Assembly: GCA_965200885.1 (NCBI GenBank)
Contig: OZ241737.1
Location: 2,666,001-2,730,000, forward strand
Length of the DNA: 64,000 nucleotides
Source of the DNA: MPNP01 sp026710155
GTDB lineage: Bacteria; Pseudomonadota; Alphaproteobacteria; Rhodobacterales; Rhodobacteraceae
Direction: 5' to 3'
Shown here in pieces: positions 33,549 to 43,257 of this stretch (position 1 is its first letter; each line of letters starts with the position of its first letter). Both the position numbers and the translations under genes were made by a program. The notes beneath the pieces were generated by a model, which saw only the letters and a list, made by a program, of their open reading frames with translations, did not search any database and was not told the origin of the DNA.

Positions 33549-34646
33549 ATGGAAGAGAACCTTTTCGAACCAAAAGGCATCTTGCCTGACCGAATGATCA
33601 AGCAGATGTGTGACCAAGGCTTGATTCAGGCCACCCATTCATTCATGGAAAGTCAAATCCAGCCTGCCAGCCTGGATTTGAGACTGGGCAATATTGCCCA
33701 CCGGGTACGGGTTTCCTTTTTGACCAACAAACAGGGACGCATAAAAAATCGAATTGACGAATTCGGCATGCATACCATCAATATCGAAGATGGTGCCGTT
33801 CTGGAAAAGGGTTGTGTTTACGTTATACCCCTGATGGAATCATTACATCTCCCCAAGGGTATATCCGGAGTGGCCAACGCCAAGAGCACGACCGGAAGGC
33901 TGGATCTCCTTACCCGGCTGATTACCGATCATGGATCGGAATTCGACCGTATTGAAGATGGCTACAGTGGATCTCTGTATGCTGAAGTATGCCCACGTTC
34001 CTTTTCGGTTTGTGTCAGTCAGGGAACCCTTTTGAACCAGATCAGGTTTGGCAATGGGACCAGACAATTGTCTGAGGATGATTGCAACCAGATTTGCAAG
34101 GCCAATGGAATTGATTCGGGCAAGGTGAATATTGAAGATGGCCTGGATTTTTCGGTTGACCTCAAATTGGAAGACACTCTGGTTGGTTACAAGGCCAAAC
34201 AACACACCGGAATCATTGACCTGGCCAAGTCCAACAATTACTCCCACAAGGAGTTCTGGGATCCGGTTTACTCCTTCAACCAGCATATTATCCTTGATCC
34301 CGGTTCCTTTTACATACTTGCCAGCCAAGAGGAAGTCACCATTCCACCCGGGTATGCCGCTGAAATGACACCTTACATACCTATGGTGGGTGAATTCCGG
34401 GTACATTATGCCGGTTTTTTCGATCCCGGTTTTGGATATCGTAAAACTGGTGGTGCTGGTTCCCGGGGCGTACTCGAAGTACGATGTCATGAAGTTCCGT
34501 TTTTACTCGAGCATGGCCAGAAAATGGGCAAACTGGTATTTGAAAAAATGATGGCAGAACCAGAAAATCCCTATGGTTCAAAGAATTATTCAAATTATCA
34601 GGGCCAAAGCCTGAAACTGTCGAGGCATTTCAAGGTTTCCGATTGA
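33549..34646 (+). CDS. dcd: 2'-deoxycytidine 5'-triphosphate deaminase (long form)
   Basis: A 365-residue protein of the alphaproteobacterial long dCTP deaminase type, with two related halves. It converts dCTP to dUTP for dTMP synthesis. The first half has QPASLDLRLGNIAHRVR and ANAKSTTGRLDLLTRLITDHGSEFD with SGSLYAEVCPRSF. The second half repeats the beta-barrel plan (ILDPGSFYILASQEEVTIPPGYAAEM, HYAGFFDPGFGY, EVRCHEVPFLLEHGQKMGKLVFE). ATG 33549 is chosen over TTG 33543. It follows the tRNA by 37 nt. Confidence 0.88.
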   Translation: MEENLFEPKGILPDRMIKQMCDQGLIQATHSFMESQIQPASLDLRLGNIAHRVRVSFLTNKQGRIKNRIDEFGMHTINIEDGAVLEKGCVYVIPLMESLHLPKGISGVANAKSTTGRLDLLTRLITDHGSEFDRIEDGYSGSLYAEVCPRSFSVCVSQGTLLNQIRFGNGTRQLSEDDCNQICKANGIDSGKVNIEDGLDFSVDLKLEDTLVGYKAKQHTGIIDLAKSNNYSHKEFWDPVYSFNQHIILDPGSFYILASQEEVTIPPGYAAEMTPYIPMVGEFRVHYAGFFDPGFGYRKTGGAGSRGVLEVRCHEVPFLLEHGQKMGKLVFEKMMAEPENPYGSKNYSNYQGQSLKLSRHFKVSD

Positions 34647-34649
34647 TTC

Positions 34650-35651
34650 CTATCGAAAATTCGCCAGCAACTTATAGTCCTTCAGCAGCTTTTCCAAATC
34701 GACCATGTTGGGCTTTTGACGAAGGGACAGGGCCTTTTCGGCCCTTTTCTGGGCCAAATTGCTCATTGTTCCGGTTTCAGAAACAATATCAATCATTTCG
34801 CCCATTTTGCCATTGCAATGCAGGATAATGTCACACCCTGCATCAATGGACTCCCTTGTCCTTGATTTAATGCTCCCGCCCAAAGCATTCATTGAAAGAT
34901 CATCTGTCATCAACAAGCCATCAAAACCGATTGAATTTCTTATGATATCAATCAGCCTGGCAGAGATTGAGGCCGGTTTGACAGGATCAATATCAGGATA
35001 TAGCACATGGGCTGTCATGCCAAGGGGAATGGTATTCAGATTCTTGAACGAAAAAAAATCACTTTCCTCCAATTCTGCCTTTGTTTTATGACAAACCGGC
35101 AATTCATCATGACTATCCTTCGTAGTGCTGCCATGACCCGGAATATGTTTTAGAACAGGCAGAACACCACCCTGAAGGCAAGCATCAGCCACTTCTCCGG
35201 CAATGGCAACAATCACTTGAGGGCTGAATCCATAACATCGATTTTTCAAGACCGGGTGCGTATTCTCTGCTGCCAGATCACCAAGCGGGACACAATTGGT
35301 GTCAATTCCCAACTCAAGCAGTTCTGTAGCAATATATCGGTATTGCAGCCACATCAGTTTTTTTGCTACCTTCAATGGCAATCGGGTACAAATATCAAGT
35401 GCCGGCTCCCAATCCCTCCAGCGTGGTGACGACAGGCGTTGTACCCTACCCCCTTCCTGATCAATCAGAATTGGAGCAAAGTATCCGACCGTCTCCCTTA
35501 GTTCATCAGTGAGTTTCCTGATTTGGGATTTTTTTTTCAGGTTGCGGTTGAAGAGTATGAACCCAAAGGGTTTCACCTCCTTGAAAAAGGCAATCTCGTC
35601 TTGAGACAAACCTGTACCCTGGCAACCGAAGATGTATCCGCCGTAATTCAT
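34650..35651 (-). CDS. nagZ: Beta-N-acetylhexosaminidase (peptidoglycan recycling)
   Basis: A 333-residue GH3 glycosidase that removes GlcNAc from muropeptides in the cytoplasm. Blocks: PFGFILFNRN, LIDQEGGRVQRL, VLKHIPGHGSTTKDSH (catalytic His loop) and LLMTDDLSMNALGG with the nucleophile Asp. I start at ATG 35651, which overlaps the stop of the upstream SPOR gene as ATGA, so translation is coupled. Genes argS, SPOR and nagZ form the usual alphaproteobacterial group. Confidence 0.92.
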   Translation of the reverse strand: MNYGGYIFGCQGTGLSQDEIAFFKEVKPFGFILFNRNLKKKSQIRKLTDELRETVGYFAPILIDQEGGRVQRLSSPRWRDWEPALDICTRLPLKVAKKLMWLQYRYIATELLELGIDTNCVPLGDLAAENTHPVLKNRCYGFSPQVIVAIAGEVADACLQGGVLPVLKHIPGHGSTTKDSHDELPVCHKTKAELEESDFFSFKNLNTIPLGMTAHVLYPDIDPVKPASISARLIDIIRNSIGFDGLLMTDDLSMNALGGSIKSRTRESIDAGCDIILHCNGKMGEMIDIVSETGTMSNLAQKRAEKALSLRQKPNMVDLEKLLKDYKLLANFR

Positions 35652-36478
35652 TGGCCCATCAAAGTCCTTATGCATGAAGGATGTCCTCCCGCCTCAATTC
35701 TGGCACAAAAGGAGTCGGCTTCATCCTCCGAATCAAAACCCACAACATAGAGTCTATACGAAACAGATATTGAACCTTCAAAGGTTTTTATTACCCAATC
35801 CCTGGAGGCAAGGTCCCGAGGGTACTTCTTGAAAATCTCCCGCCAGTTATTTGAAGCCAGGTTATGATTGGCATAAGTCCCTATATAGGCAATGATTTTT
35901 CCCTCAGGCACTTCGGCAGGCATTAACTCCCTGCCGGTTATAACCAGAGTGTGATCATCCTCGTTTTGTTTTGCTTCCTCTAATACAGGAGGAACAGTTT
36001 CCTTTTCCCAAGGCGTTTCGCCCTGTTCGACCTGGGTGAAGAAATCATCCAGAATTTCCTTGCCTGTTTTCATTGACGGGGCATCACCCTCTTCTAATTC
36101 TTCTTCCAGCTCCAAGGGAATGCCCCTGGAATGCAAGGAAAGCAGATCGACTGGAAGTTCCACAGGCCTGGGTGCATAACCGGTGGTGACCAACTTTTCG
36201 TTGAACGGATAACCATGAACCAGTACATTTACCCTGTAACCGGTATGTTTGGATTCCTTGCCACCAGGATCTTCAGGCTTGACCCAAAGATTGGTTTCTG
36301 CCTTGATTAAAGGTATGTTCGACTGATCCTGATTACCCGTAATGTCATAATGCAAGACAATTTGAAACAGAAACAGCAGAATGCCGAGGGATACCAGAAC
36401 AATCAACACCTGAAATGCCCTTTTGGCCACAAACGGCCCTTTGCTGATAGCAGAATAATCCGGGATTGTGTGTTTCAT
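35648..36478 (-). CDS. SPOR-domain membrane protein
   Basis: A 276-residue protein with one membrane segment (AFQVLIVLVSLGILLFLFQIVL, residues 21-43), a periplasmic linker rich in Glu/Pro, and a C-terminal SPOR domain (IAYIGTYANHNLASNNWREIFKKYP ... SYRLYVVGFDSEDEADSFCARIEAGGHPSCIR). SPOR domains bind denuded septal peptidoglycan, so a division-related role is likely. It lies 31 nt after argS and overlaps nagZ by four bases. Confidence 0.88.
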   Translation of the reverse strand: MKHTIPDYSAISKGPFVAKRAFQVLIVLVSLGILLFLFQIVLHYDITGNQDQSNIPLIKAETNLWVKPEDPGGKESKHTGYRVNVLVHGYPFNEKLVTTGYAPRPVELPVDLLSLHSRGIPLELEEELEEGDAPSMKTGKEILDDFFTQVEQGETPWEKETVPPVLEEAKQNEDDHTLVITGRELMPAEVPEGKIIAYIGTYANHNLASNNWREIFKKYPRDLASRDWVIKTFEGSISVSYRLYVVGFDSEDEADSFCARIEAGGHPSCIRTLMGQ

Positions 36479-36509
36479 TGGAATGCCAGAAGGATTGTCA
36501 AAACAAAGA

Positions 36510-38252
36510 TCACATTTCAGTCAAGGGTTTGACTCCCATCATCTCCAGCCCTTGGCCAATGATTATGCCGGTTGACCTTGCCAATGCCAATCCAGCAAGG
36601 GTCATCTCAGGTTTTCCTTCCTGAAGAATTCGAAGGCTGTCCTTTTCCCTGCCTGATGACCAGAAACTGTGGAATCCGGACGCGACCTCTATCAGATAGA
36701 AAATAATCCGGTGAGGTTCCCTATGGTTTGTGGCCTGTTCAATGATTCGTGGCCACTCGGCCAGTTTACGGATAAAGAATATGTGTTCCGGTTCCCGGAG
36801 ATGCTTACCATCGAAATCAAGCAAAGCCTGATCTCTGGTGTCCATTCCACTTTCTTTGGCCCGTTTGAGCAGAGAACATATCCTGGCATGGGCATATTGA
36901 ACATAAAAAACGGGATTGTCCCTGGATTGTTCACGAACCTTGTCAAAATTGAAATCAAGATTTGCATCATTTTTACGCATCAGCATCACAAAACGGGTAA
37001 CATCCGAGCCAACGGCATCAATGGCTTCACGCAATAAAACAAAGTTGCCCGCCCGCTTGGACATTTTCAACACCTGATCTTCCGAGATGACATTCACCAT
37101 CTGAATAAGTTTTATCACAAAACTTACCTTGCTACCGGAGAGGGCATCAACTACAGCAGTCAATCGCTTGACATAACCTCCATGATCAGCACCGAATACA
37201 TTTATCAACTCATCATACCCTCTTGAGACCTTGTCATAATGATAGGCAATATCAGGTGCAAAGTAGGTCCAGGAACCATCCGATTTCTTGATTGGCCTGT
37301 CAACATCATCGCCATATGCGGTCGACTTCAACAGCATTTGTTCACGGGCTTCCCAATTTTCGGGCATTTTGCCCTTGGGTGGTTCAAGAACCCCCCAGTA
37401 AATCAATTCCTTTTCCCTTAATTGTTCAATAGCCTCATCTATTCTGGCTGTCTCAACAATGGATTTTTCATGAATATACTGATCCATTACAACATTGAGT
37501 GACAGGAGATCATTCTTGATCAGCTTCAACATCTCGCTGATGGAAAATTGCCGAAAGGTTTCCAACCATGCCATTTCCGGTTTGTCCACAAATCGATTAC
37601 CGAATTTGTCTTTGAGCTTTTCACCAATGTCTACAAGATAATTACCCTGATAGCTGTCTGGTCCGAAGGAAATTTCCATACCATTTGCCTGCAGATACCT
37701 CAGATAGGTACTTCTGGCCAATGTATCGACCTGGGCTCCCCCGTCATTGACATAATATTCCCTGGTGACGTCATAGCCGGAAAATTCAAGTAATCTTCCA
37801 AGAGCATCACCATAAACCGCCCCTCGGGCGTGACCGACATGCAGAGGTCCCGTTGGATTGGCCGAAACGAACTCAAGATTTACCTTTTGGCCCTTACCAA
37901 TATCCTTGCGACCATATTCATTGGTCAGGTTGATAATGTTTCCAATAATGCTCTGCCAATAATCTGGAGTAAGAACCAAATTGATAAAACCTGGTCCAGC
38001 AATCGAAACAGATTCTATCCTTTCTTGATCTCTCAATTTTTCAGCCAACAACTCGGCAATTTTCCTCGGACTGGATTTGGATTTGCCGGCAACAATAAGA
38101 GATGCATTGGTTGAAATTTCACCGTGATCATTATTCTTGGGCCTCTCGACCGAAAAATTATGTCCTGCTGCATCCCCGGGCATCGCTCCTTCACTAATCA
38201 AATCCAGGATCATGGCCTCAATCAACGACTTGATTTCAGAAAATATATCCAT
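36510..38252 (-). CDS. argS: Arginyl-tRNA synthetase
   Basis: A 580-residue class I synthetase. The HIGH-like motif is FVSANPTGPLHVGHARGAVYGD (about residue 130) and the KMSKS-like motif is VLKMSKRAGNFV (about 395). The N-terminal Add-1 domain and C-terminal DALR anticodon domain (YVQYAHARICSLLKRA) are complete. Essential for translation. ATG 38252. First gene of the argS-SPOR-nagZ group. Confidence 0.96.
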   Translation of the reverse strand: MDIFSEIKSLIEAMILDLISEGAMPGDAAGHNFSVERPKNNDHGEISTNASLIVAGKSKSSPRKIAELLAEKLRDQERIESVSIAGPGFINLVLTPDYWQSIIGNIINLTNEYGRKDIGKGQKVNLEFVSANPTGPLHVGHARGAVYGDALGRLLEFSGYDVTREYYVNDGGAQVDTLARSTYLRYLQANGMEISFGPDSYQGNYLVDIGEKLKDKFGNRFVDKPEMAWLETFRQFSISEMLKLIKNDLLSLNVVMDQYIHEKSIVETARIDEAIEQLREKELIYWGVLEPPKGKMPENWEAREQMLLKSTAYGDDVDRPIKKSDGSWTYFAPDIAYHYDKVSRGYDELINVFGADHGGYVKRLTAVVDALSGSKVSFVIKLIQMVNVISEDQVLKMSKRAGNFVLLREAIDAVGSDVTRFVMLMRKNDANLDFNFDKVREQSRDNPVFYVQYAHARICSLLKRAKESGMDTRDQALLDFDGKHLREPEHIFFIRKLAEWPRIIEQATNHREPHRIIFYLIEVASGFHSFWSSGREKDSLRILQEGKPEMTLAGLALARSTGIIIGQGLEMMGVKPLTEM

Positions 38253-38877
38253 TTTATCCAGAATAATTTTGGGTTGATAAAAATTTCATTGACAATTTCT
38301 AACAATGTATGGACCCAAAAACAAACTTTTAAGGGTTCAGACATCAATCCCGACTACTATAATTAAATCGCCATTTTACCTGAATCAACCGAACCTGCAA
38401 AATACGACAATCTCAAGGAGATCGCCATAAGTTATTTTGACTGTTTTTTTGGCAAAAGGTTCCAAAGGTAGACTGTGATAGTATTCAAAAACAATTAATG
38501 TTCTGAAAAAAGGAATTAAACCCCTTTTATGAAAGTCATAGGAACTCAAATTGAGATGAAGGAGGTTCCATAAATGGTACGTTGTTCCGTAAAAAGCTTG
38601 ACCTCGGTAGTATGCTAAAAAAGCAGGGGCATCCGAGGCCGTACATTGCATAACAAAAAAATTAATTCAATCAGTAATTAAATGGCGATTATATACCTGT
38701 TTACCCAACTCCTTTTATGGCTGACTCACGGTTGTTTGCCCGGGATTGAAAGCCCATGCGATTCCTGATGATAGGTCGGCTTGAAAATTCCCCGTCCACC
38801 TTCCGGCAGGCTGAAAGCCGTCACTGCACCGTGAATGCGCATCCGGCCCTGCCGTGTCCGTCCTCACATCGGAAACC
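38253..38877. other. Intergenic, no supported gene
   Basis: AT-rich up to about 38700, then GC-rich like the cassette that follows on the minus strand. Two inverted matches of about 12 nt (AAATCGCCATTT near 38370 and AAATGGCGATT near 38679) may be worn element ends. A minus-strand frame at 38385-38651 (88 codons) has no clear signals. Confidence 0.4.
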
Positions 38878-38895
38878 GGCGGTCCGAAGACCGCC
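38878..38895 (-). terminator. Terminator hairpin with C(UUCG)G loop
   Basis: On the minus strand GGCGGTC, TTCG, GACCGCC: a perfect 7-bp stem with the same loop as at 5509. No T-run follows, so it may act as an mRNA 3' stabiliser or need Rho. It lies 28 nt after the cassette stop. Confidence 0.6.
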
Positions 38896-38922
38896 CCGTG
38901 CGCGCCTGATTGACATTGTCCG

Positions 38923-39596
38923 TCACCGGCAGCCCAGGGAATCGCGCAAGGCCTGGTTCTGGGTTTCATCGGTGAACAATCCCAAAACCCTTGGGCTGTT
39001 GTTTCCTCGACCACAAAAACAGTTCCTGACATCCTGGATGGTCCGGGGACTGATCGAGAAGCAGCCGCTCGTCTGGCCGGCCGCGGGATCGACGGCCATC
39101 GTGTAGCTGCCACCCGTCATGAAGCAGCGCCGGGCAAGCGTCTGGCCTGACTGTCCAGTTATGCCTGCATCGACCTCGATAAAATAAAGCGTCCTTGCCG
39201 CCAGGCCCGTGCGGGTTACGCTCCCGCCGGCATAGGTCGGCGATGAACTGCTTATGATTCCAACAGTGCCACTGTTACCCGCTGTTGCCCCTGTCTTGGC
39301 GTCGAAGACATTGACGCTGATGATGGAATTGGTGGGCGCCTGCCCGTCGCCGAGCCGTGCGATCACCTGGCTCCATGTCACCTGCGGTGCCGTGATGGTC
39401 ACCCCACTTGTCGATAATGCCGTGATCGGCATGTTCGCGGCATCGATCTCAGGGTCGCCAACGCAGGTCGTTGGGCCTTCCCGCCCGCTGCTGGTCACGG
39501 TTGTCTGCGCCCATGCCGGCCCGGCCAGCACCGCAGACAACAAAAGGATTGTCAATTTAATGAAAAGTGGGGGGGGGTGAACCCGGTTGTGGACAT
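38923..39596 (-). CDS. Exported cassette protein, currently out of frame at a C9 tract
   Basis: ATG 39596 has AAGGAGAG upstream and reads MSTTGFTPPHFSLN then TGA. With ten (or seven) C in the tract, instead of nine, the frame joins LFIKLTILLLSAVLAGPAWAQ, a clear signal peptide, and runs to 38923. The mature part is about 190 residues of beta-rich sequence ending RRCFMTGGSYT ... TSGCFSISPRTIQDVRNCFCGR. That C-terminal block is closely matched by the 40571 cassette (RRCFMTGGTYT ... TSGCFSISPRTFQDIRNCLCGR), so the two are paralogues. A segment ARTLYFIEVDAG resembles a fibronectin-III-like strand. Present state OFF, unless the assembly miscounted C. Confidence 0.68.
39569..39577 (-). repeat. Homopolymer C9 (G9 on plus) inside a leader
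   Basis: Nine G on the plus strand, at codons 7-10 of the leader from 39596. Out-of-frame state; ten would open the ORF. Confidence 0.85.
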
Positions 39597-40050
39597 GATG
39601 TCTCTCCTTGTGCTGGCCGCTGCCATCGGCCGTATTTCAAACCGGCCCGCCACGGATTGGCAGATGCAGAAGGCCGGATACTGACAGTGCCAATTACAGG
39701 TATCGCTCCCCGGTGTCAAGAGGCCGGTTGCAAAAATGGGGAAACAAGTATGGAATCTCCAATTAAAATTATATGTTCATCTACACTCCAGAAAACAAAA
39801 ATGGCTCTTCGTCCATAATGGCAAGTAATTCACCTATTGTTCCCCTCGGAATATAAATCCAACCCCACATTCGATAAACAATCTTTGGTCATTTCCTTTC
39901 CCAAGTAGATGAAAGGTGGATAGGGATAAATTGCCTTGTATTTCACATTCAAAAAACATTTGGAAGATAATTATCCCGCTAAAAATGACGAAGTTACAAA
40001 AATAATTTCACATTTTTCCAATTTCAGAAGGTCTTAATGAAGATAATTTT
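39597..40050. other. Intergenic between a cassette and a cargo element
   Basis: The first ~130 bases are GC-rich and probably contain the minus-strand promoter of the cassette, although I cannot pick one confidently. The rest is AT-rich with no gene. A stretch near 39738-39765 resembles 1955-1985. Confidence 0.4.
40043..40050. repeat. Target-site duplication, left copy (ATAATTTT)
   Basis: Perfect 8-bp match to 41463-41470. Confidence 0.88.
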
Positions 40051-40494
40051 GGCCCTTGTAAAGATAGGTTGACCACGAATCAATCCACCAGCCTGTCAAG
40101 ACAATTCAAACCGGTCCTGCCCTGGAATGGCATGTCCCCTTCCCGATTGGGAGGCCACAGGAACCCATTCTTCCATTCATGACCAACCGTATCCACACAT
40201 CTTTTTTCGGGTGGTTGCATGCCTGTTCCCCCATTTCCTGAAAAGCATCCAGATCCACGGTGGGCAGCATACGGTTCCACAGGGGGTTTTAGAACACCGG
40301 GCACTCTCCCCGGAACGATGCCATGACCATGGTGAAGCACCTGCCAGGGGGAATCGACGGGTGACGGAAAGGACGGGAGCCGGCTGGAATCCATGTCCCG
40401 GGAAGCAGGCATGCCATTCCCTGAGCCAGCCGGTGGCACCCCTTGGCAGGCACACAGGGGGAGGTGGCCTGCACGGCCTTTCCGGGTTTTTTCC

Positions 40495-40523
40495 TTGACT
40501 TGCACGGATTCCCGTGCTATGTT
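40495..40523 (+). promoter_or_regulatory. Promoter with palindromic operator in the spacer
   Basis: TTGACT, 17-nt spacer, TATGTT. The spacer contains GCACGGATTCCCGTGC, identical to the site at 16516-16531 on the other strand upstream of another cassette. The -35 is near consensus. Confidence 0.72.
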
Positions 40524-40570
40524 AATGTCATGGAAAGGCATCCGCAAACATACATTAGGAGAACCGACTC

Positions 40571-41246
40571 ATGAAACGACTGTTGAATACCCCCCCCCAC
40601 TTTTAATCTGATCGCCGTCCTGCTGGCCGTGGCGTTCGCCGGTCCAGCAGAAGCTCAGACCATCACCGCCCCGGGGCTGGTCGGCCAGCCCGCCTGTGTA
40701 GGGCCAGGCGAGACTGACAACCCTGTAAGCGGGTCGGTTTCAAGTATAACGGCCAGCTCCGTAGGCCTTAATACCACCGCCTACAGCAACCTCTATAGCG
40801 CACTCAGGGCGCAGGCAGGGGATGGCGGACCGACGAGTTTTTCCATTCGATACCATGTCAGGAACGCCAGGACGAATGCTCAAGCCGCTTCTGCTAGTGC
40901 CGGGCAAATAACTTCGGGCTCTCCCAATTTAAACGGTGGTCTTTTACCGATTTCTGGTTTGTCTTCCAACACGCCCTATGTCTTTACGATCGAGACATCG
41001 GCATCGGGCTTTGGCGAGTCGAATCCCTTGCTGAGGCGCTGCTTCATGACGGGTGGCACCTACACGCCGTCGAACGAGAGCGGGCAGCCCGGCTATGTGG
41101 CCAACACCACAAGCGGCTGCTTCTCGATCAGCCCCCGGACCTTCCAGGACATTCGCAACTGCCTGTGCGGACGGTCGCGCATCTGGAATGATAATGACCA
41201 AAACACCGCCCAACGGAGGACCTTGGGCTGCGCCAACGCCAACTGA
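40571..41246 (+). CDS. Exported cassette protein, currently out of frame at a C9 tract
   Basis: ATG 40571 has TAGGAGAA upstream and encodes MKRLLNTPPHF then TAA. With eight (or eleven) C, instead of nine, the frame joins TFNLIAVLLAVAFAGPAEAQ, a signal peptide, and continues to 41246, about 225 codons. The mature domain is Ser/Thr/Asn-rich with a strand LSSNTPYVFTIETSASG typical of fibronectin-III-like folds, then RRCFMTGG and SGCFSISPRTFQDIRNCLCGR shared with the 39596 cassette. An internal GTG (40629) could start a version with only a stub of the signal peptide. Sole cargo of a mobile element. Function unknown; extracellular adhesion or toxin-like roles are possible but unsupported. Confidence 0.72.
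40590..40598 (+). repeat. Homopolymer C9 inside a leader
   Basis: Nine C beginning in codon 7. Out-of-frame state; eight would open the ORF. Confidence 0.85.
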
Positions 41247-41462
41247 CGGGCCGGTTCCGGGCCATCCAACCTGTATATGACCTGGCAGGAAATGCGTGAA
41301 TCCGGCAGCATTCATGACGGGGTGTTTCCCCATCATTGCCATTGGGGCTTCATTCAACCTGGTTCCTGTCTGGACATGCGCGGCATCCACAGGTTCCATC
41401 AGGTGGGATTGTTCGGACCGGGAGGAAAATCGAACATCCGCCAACCCATCTTTATAAGCCCC

Positions 41463-41470
41463 ATAATTTT
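41463..41470. repeat. Target-site duplication, right copy (ATAATTTT)
   Basis: Perfect match to 40043-40050, and identical to the bases after the element end at 1013. Confidence 0.88.
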
Positions 41471-41670
41471 TGATAGTATGTCAGAAGTACGTAATTGGGA
41501 AACTTGTACCAGGCAATGATAACTATTTAAACTGAAAATAGTATGTGTTATTATCAATATTATGATTCCTACTAAAAAAGGACGAAGCCCCAAGGAAAGA
41601 TCAATAGACGAAAACAACCTCAAAACCCCTTGCGATGTATCAGTGAATTATCTCATTGAAAGACTACTGT

Positions 41671-42798
41671 TTATCGTACTATCTCTTTATAGGTTTTGTA
41701 GATAAACTTTTCGGTCATGCCTGCAATATAATCACAAATGATTCGAATCTTTGCCTCCTGACCTGCATTTATCCTTTTTTGCCAACTATCAGGAAGTGCA
41801 TTGGTTTTGGTCATGAAATATTCAAAAACATTCGTGATAATTTTTTCAGGATTGTCCTCTTCAGACAAATGAACTTGTTTTTCATACATGTTGGTCAAAA
41901 GAAAACTGTTTAGTGATTTGAGATGTTCCTTTGCTTCATCGGAAAATGTGATAATGCCGCTTTGGAAGTTTCTTACTTCTTCAAGTGACTTTAACCCTGC
42001 ACCATCCAATGCTTTTTTCGATGTACAATTCAAATCAGATACAAAATAACCAAAGATTTTACGTATTATCGACAAACTAAGATGGGTTTCACTGATGCCG
42101 TTATGAGTAGCTGAAATTTTGTCCCGATAAAATTCCACAAGGGGAATGGAGGAAATATCATATAGTGAAAATAACTTTGCTCTCAATCCATCCTGAAGGT
42201 CGTGACAATTATAGGCAATATCATCGGCAAGTGAAGCAATTTGGGCTTCACAACTTGGATAGGTATTCAAAAGCAGATCATGTTTGGAATTATATTCGTG
42301 TACATATGCAGTTATATCAGTTTTGAATGGCCCGTTATGCTTGATAATTCCTTCAAGGCAAAACCATGATAAATTTAGTCCGATAAAATCCGGGTATGGA
42401 TTTTCCAGAAGGGTGACAACCCTCAAGGCCTGAACATTGTGATTAAATCCTCCATAGTCTGATAATATTCCATCAAGAATATTTTCGCCAATATGTCCAT
42501 AGGGTGGATGTCCCATATCATGTACAAGTGCTATTGCTTCAGCCAACCCAGGGTTCAATCCCAGCATTGCGGCAATTTGACGTGAAGCTCGTGAAACTTC
42601 AATTGTATGTGTCAATCGGTTTCTGACATGATCACTTTGAGGTTTGATAAAAACCTGTGTCTTGCCGATAAGCCTCCTGAAGGCAGAAGCATGTATTATC
42701 CTGTCACCATCCCTATTGAATGGTGATCTTTGTGGATAATCTTTTTCCGGAAACAACCGTTGGGGATCAACATCAGGTTTTACTGCACAATCAATCAA
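41671..42798 (-). CDS. dgt: Deoxyguanosinetriphosphate triphosphohydrolase-like protein
   Basis: A 375-residue HD-domain dNTPase. Metal ligands: RNRLTHTIEVSR (His), IALVHDMGHPPYGHIGE (HD), and SLADDIAYNCHDLQDGL (Asp). The N-terminus NRDGDRIIHASAFRRLIGKTQVF is typical. It hydrolyses dNTPs to deoxynucleosides and tripolyphosphate. It starts at TTG 42798. Divergent from erpA, the usual alphaproteobacterial neighbour pattern. Confidence 0.9.
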   Translation of the reverse strand: MIDCAVKPDVDPQRLFPEKDYPQRSPFNRDGDRIIHASAFRRLIGKTQVFIKPQSDHVRNRLTHTIEVSRASRQIAAMLGLNPGLAEAIALVHDMGHPPYGHIGENILDGILSDYGGFNHNVQALRVVTLLENPYPDFIGLNLSWFCLEGIIKHNGPFKTDITAYVHEYNSKHDLLLNTYPSCEAQIASLADDIAYNCHDLQDGLRAKLFSLYDISSIPLVEFYRDKISATHNGISETHLSLSIIRKIFGYFVSDLNCTSKKALDGAGLKSLEEVRNFQSGIITFSDEAKEHLKSLNSFLLTNMYEKQVHLSEEDNPEKIITNVFEYFMTKTNALPDSWQKRINAGQEAKIRIICDYIAGMTEKFIYKTYKEIVR

Positions 42799-42920
42799 AA
42801 TGTCACTATTCCTAACTTTGGTTTATCACTGTTCTTGGTTTTTCCTGTCCAATCGGCTATGTTAACTATATCCAAATTATACGGGATTAAACATAGTAAA
42901 TTATATCATCAGTCAAGATC

Positions 42921-43247
42921 ATGCTTATTCCACCAAAGGTATCAGACAGGGCCTACAGGAAATTGGCCGAAGTTAACTCGGAAAGCGATGAAAAAATGTG
43001 CCTCCGTGTGGCGGTCAAGGGTGGTGGGTGTTCAGGATTTCAGTATGAAATCCTGCTGGACAGACCGCAAGATGATGATTTGATACTGGCCAAGAATGGT
43101 CAGGCAGTTCTGATTGATGAAATCTCTCTACCATTTCTCCAAGACGCGCTCATCGACTATACGGAAGAATTGATAGGATCAAAATTCACTATTGTCAATC
43201 CCAATGCCAAATCGACCTGTGGATGCTCATTGAGTTTTTCATTATAG
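42921..43247 (+). CDS. erpA: Iron-sulfur cluster insertion protein (A-type carrier)
   Basis: A 108-residue A-type carrier with the three Cys of the family: GGGCSGFQY and, at the end, STCGCSLSFSL. It passes Fe-S clusters to apo-proteins. Length and the ErpA/IscA fold pattern are complete. Not next to an isc/suf operon, as is usual for ErpA. Confidence 0.9.
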   Translation: MLIPPKVSDRAYRKLAEVNSESDEKMCLRVAVKGGGCSGFQYEILLDRPQDDDLILAKNGQAVLIDEISLPFLQDALIDYTEELIGSKFTIVNPNAKSTCGCSLSFSL

Positions 43248-43257
43248 TGTTTTGCCA

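Larger units (their letters stand above)
40051..41462. mobile_element. Non-autonomous IS1595-like element with one exported cassette gene
   Basis: 1412 bp. The left end is GGCCCTTGTAAAGATAGG and the right end, read inward, is GGGGCTTATAAAGATGGG: 14 of 18 match. They are flanked by perfect 8-bp duplications ATAATTTT. The only gene is the exported protein 40571-41246; there is no transposase, so it must be moved in trans. Both ends recur at 14774-14990, and the right end recurs at 1013. This is a mobile insertion cassette in structure. Confidence 0.9.

Noticed and set aside
38360..38700. Possible element with AAATCGCCATTT / AAATGGCGATT ends
   Set aside because: Match is only about 12 nt, ends point outward compared with the other families, and there is no duplication.
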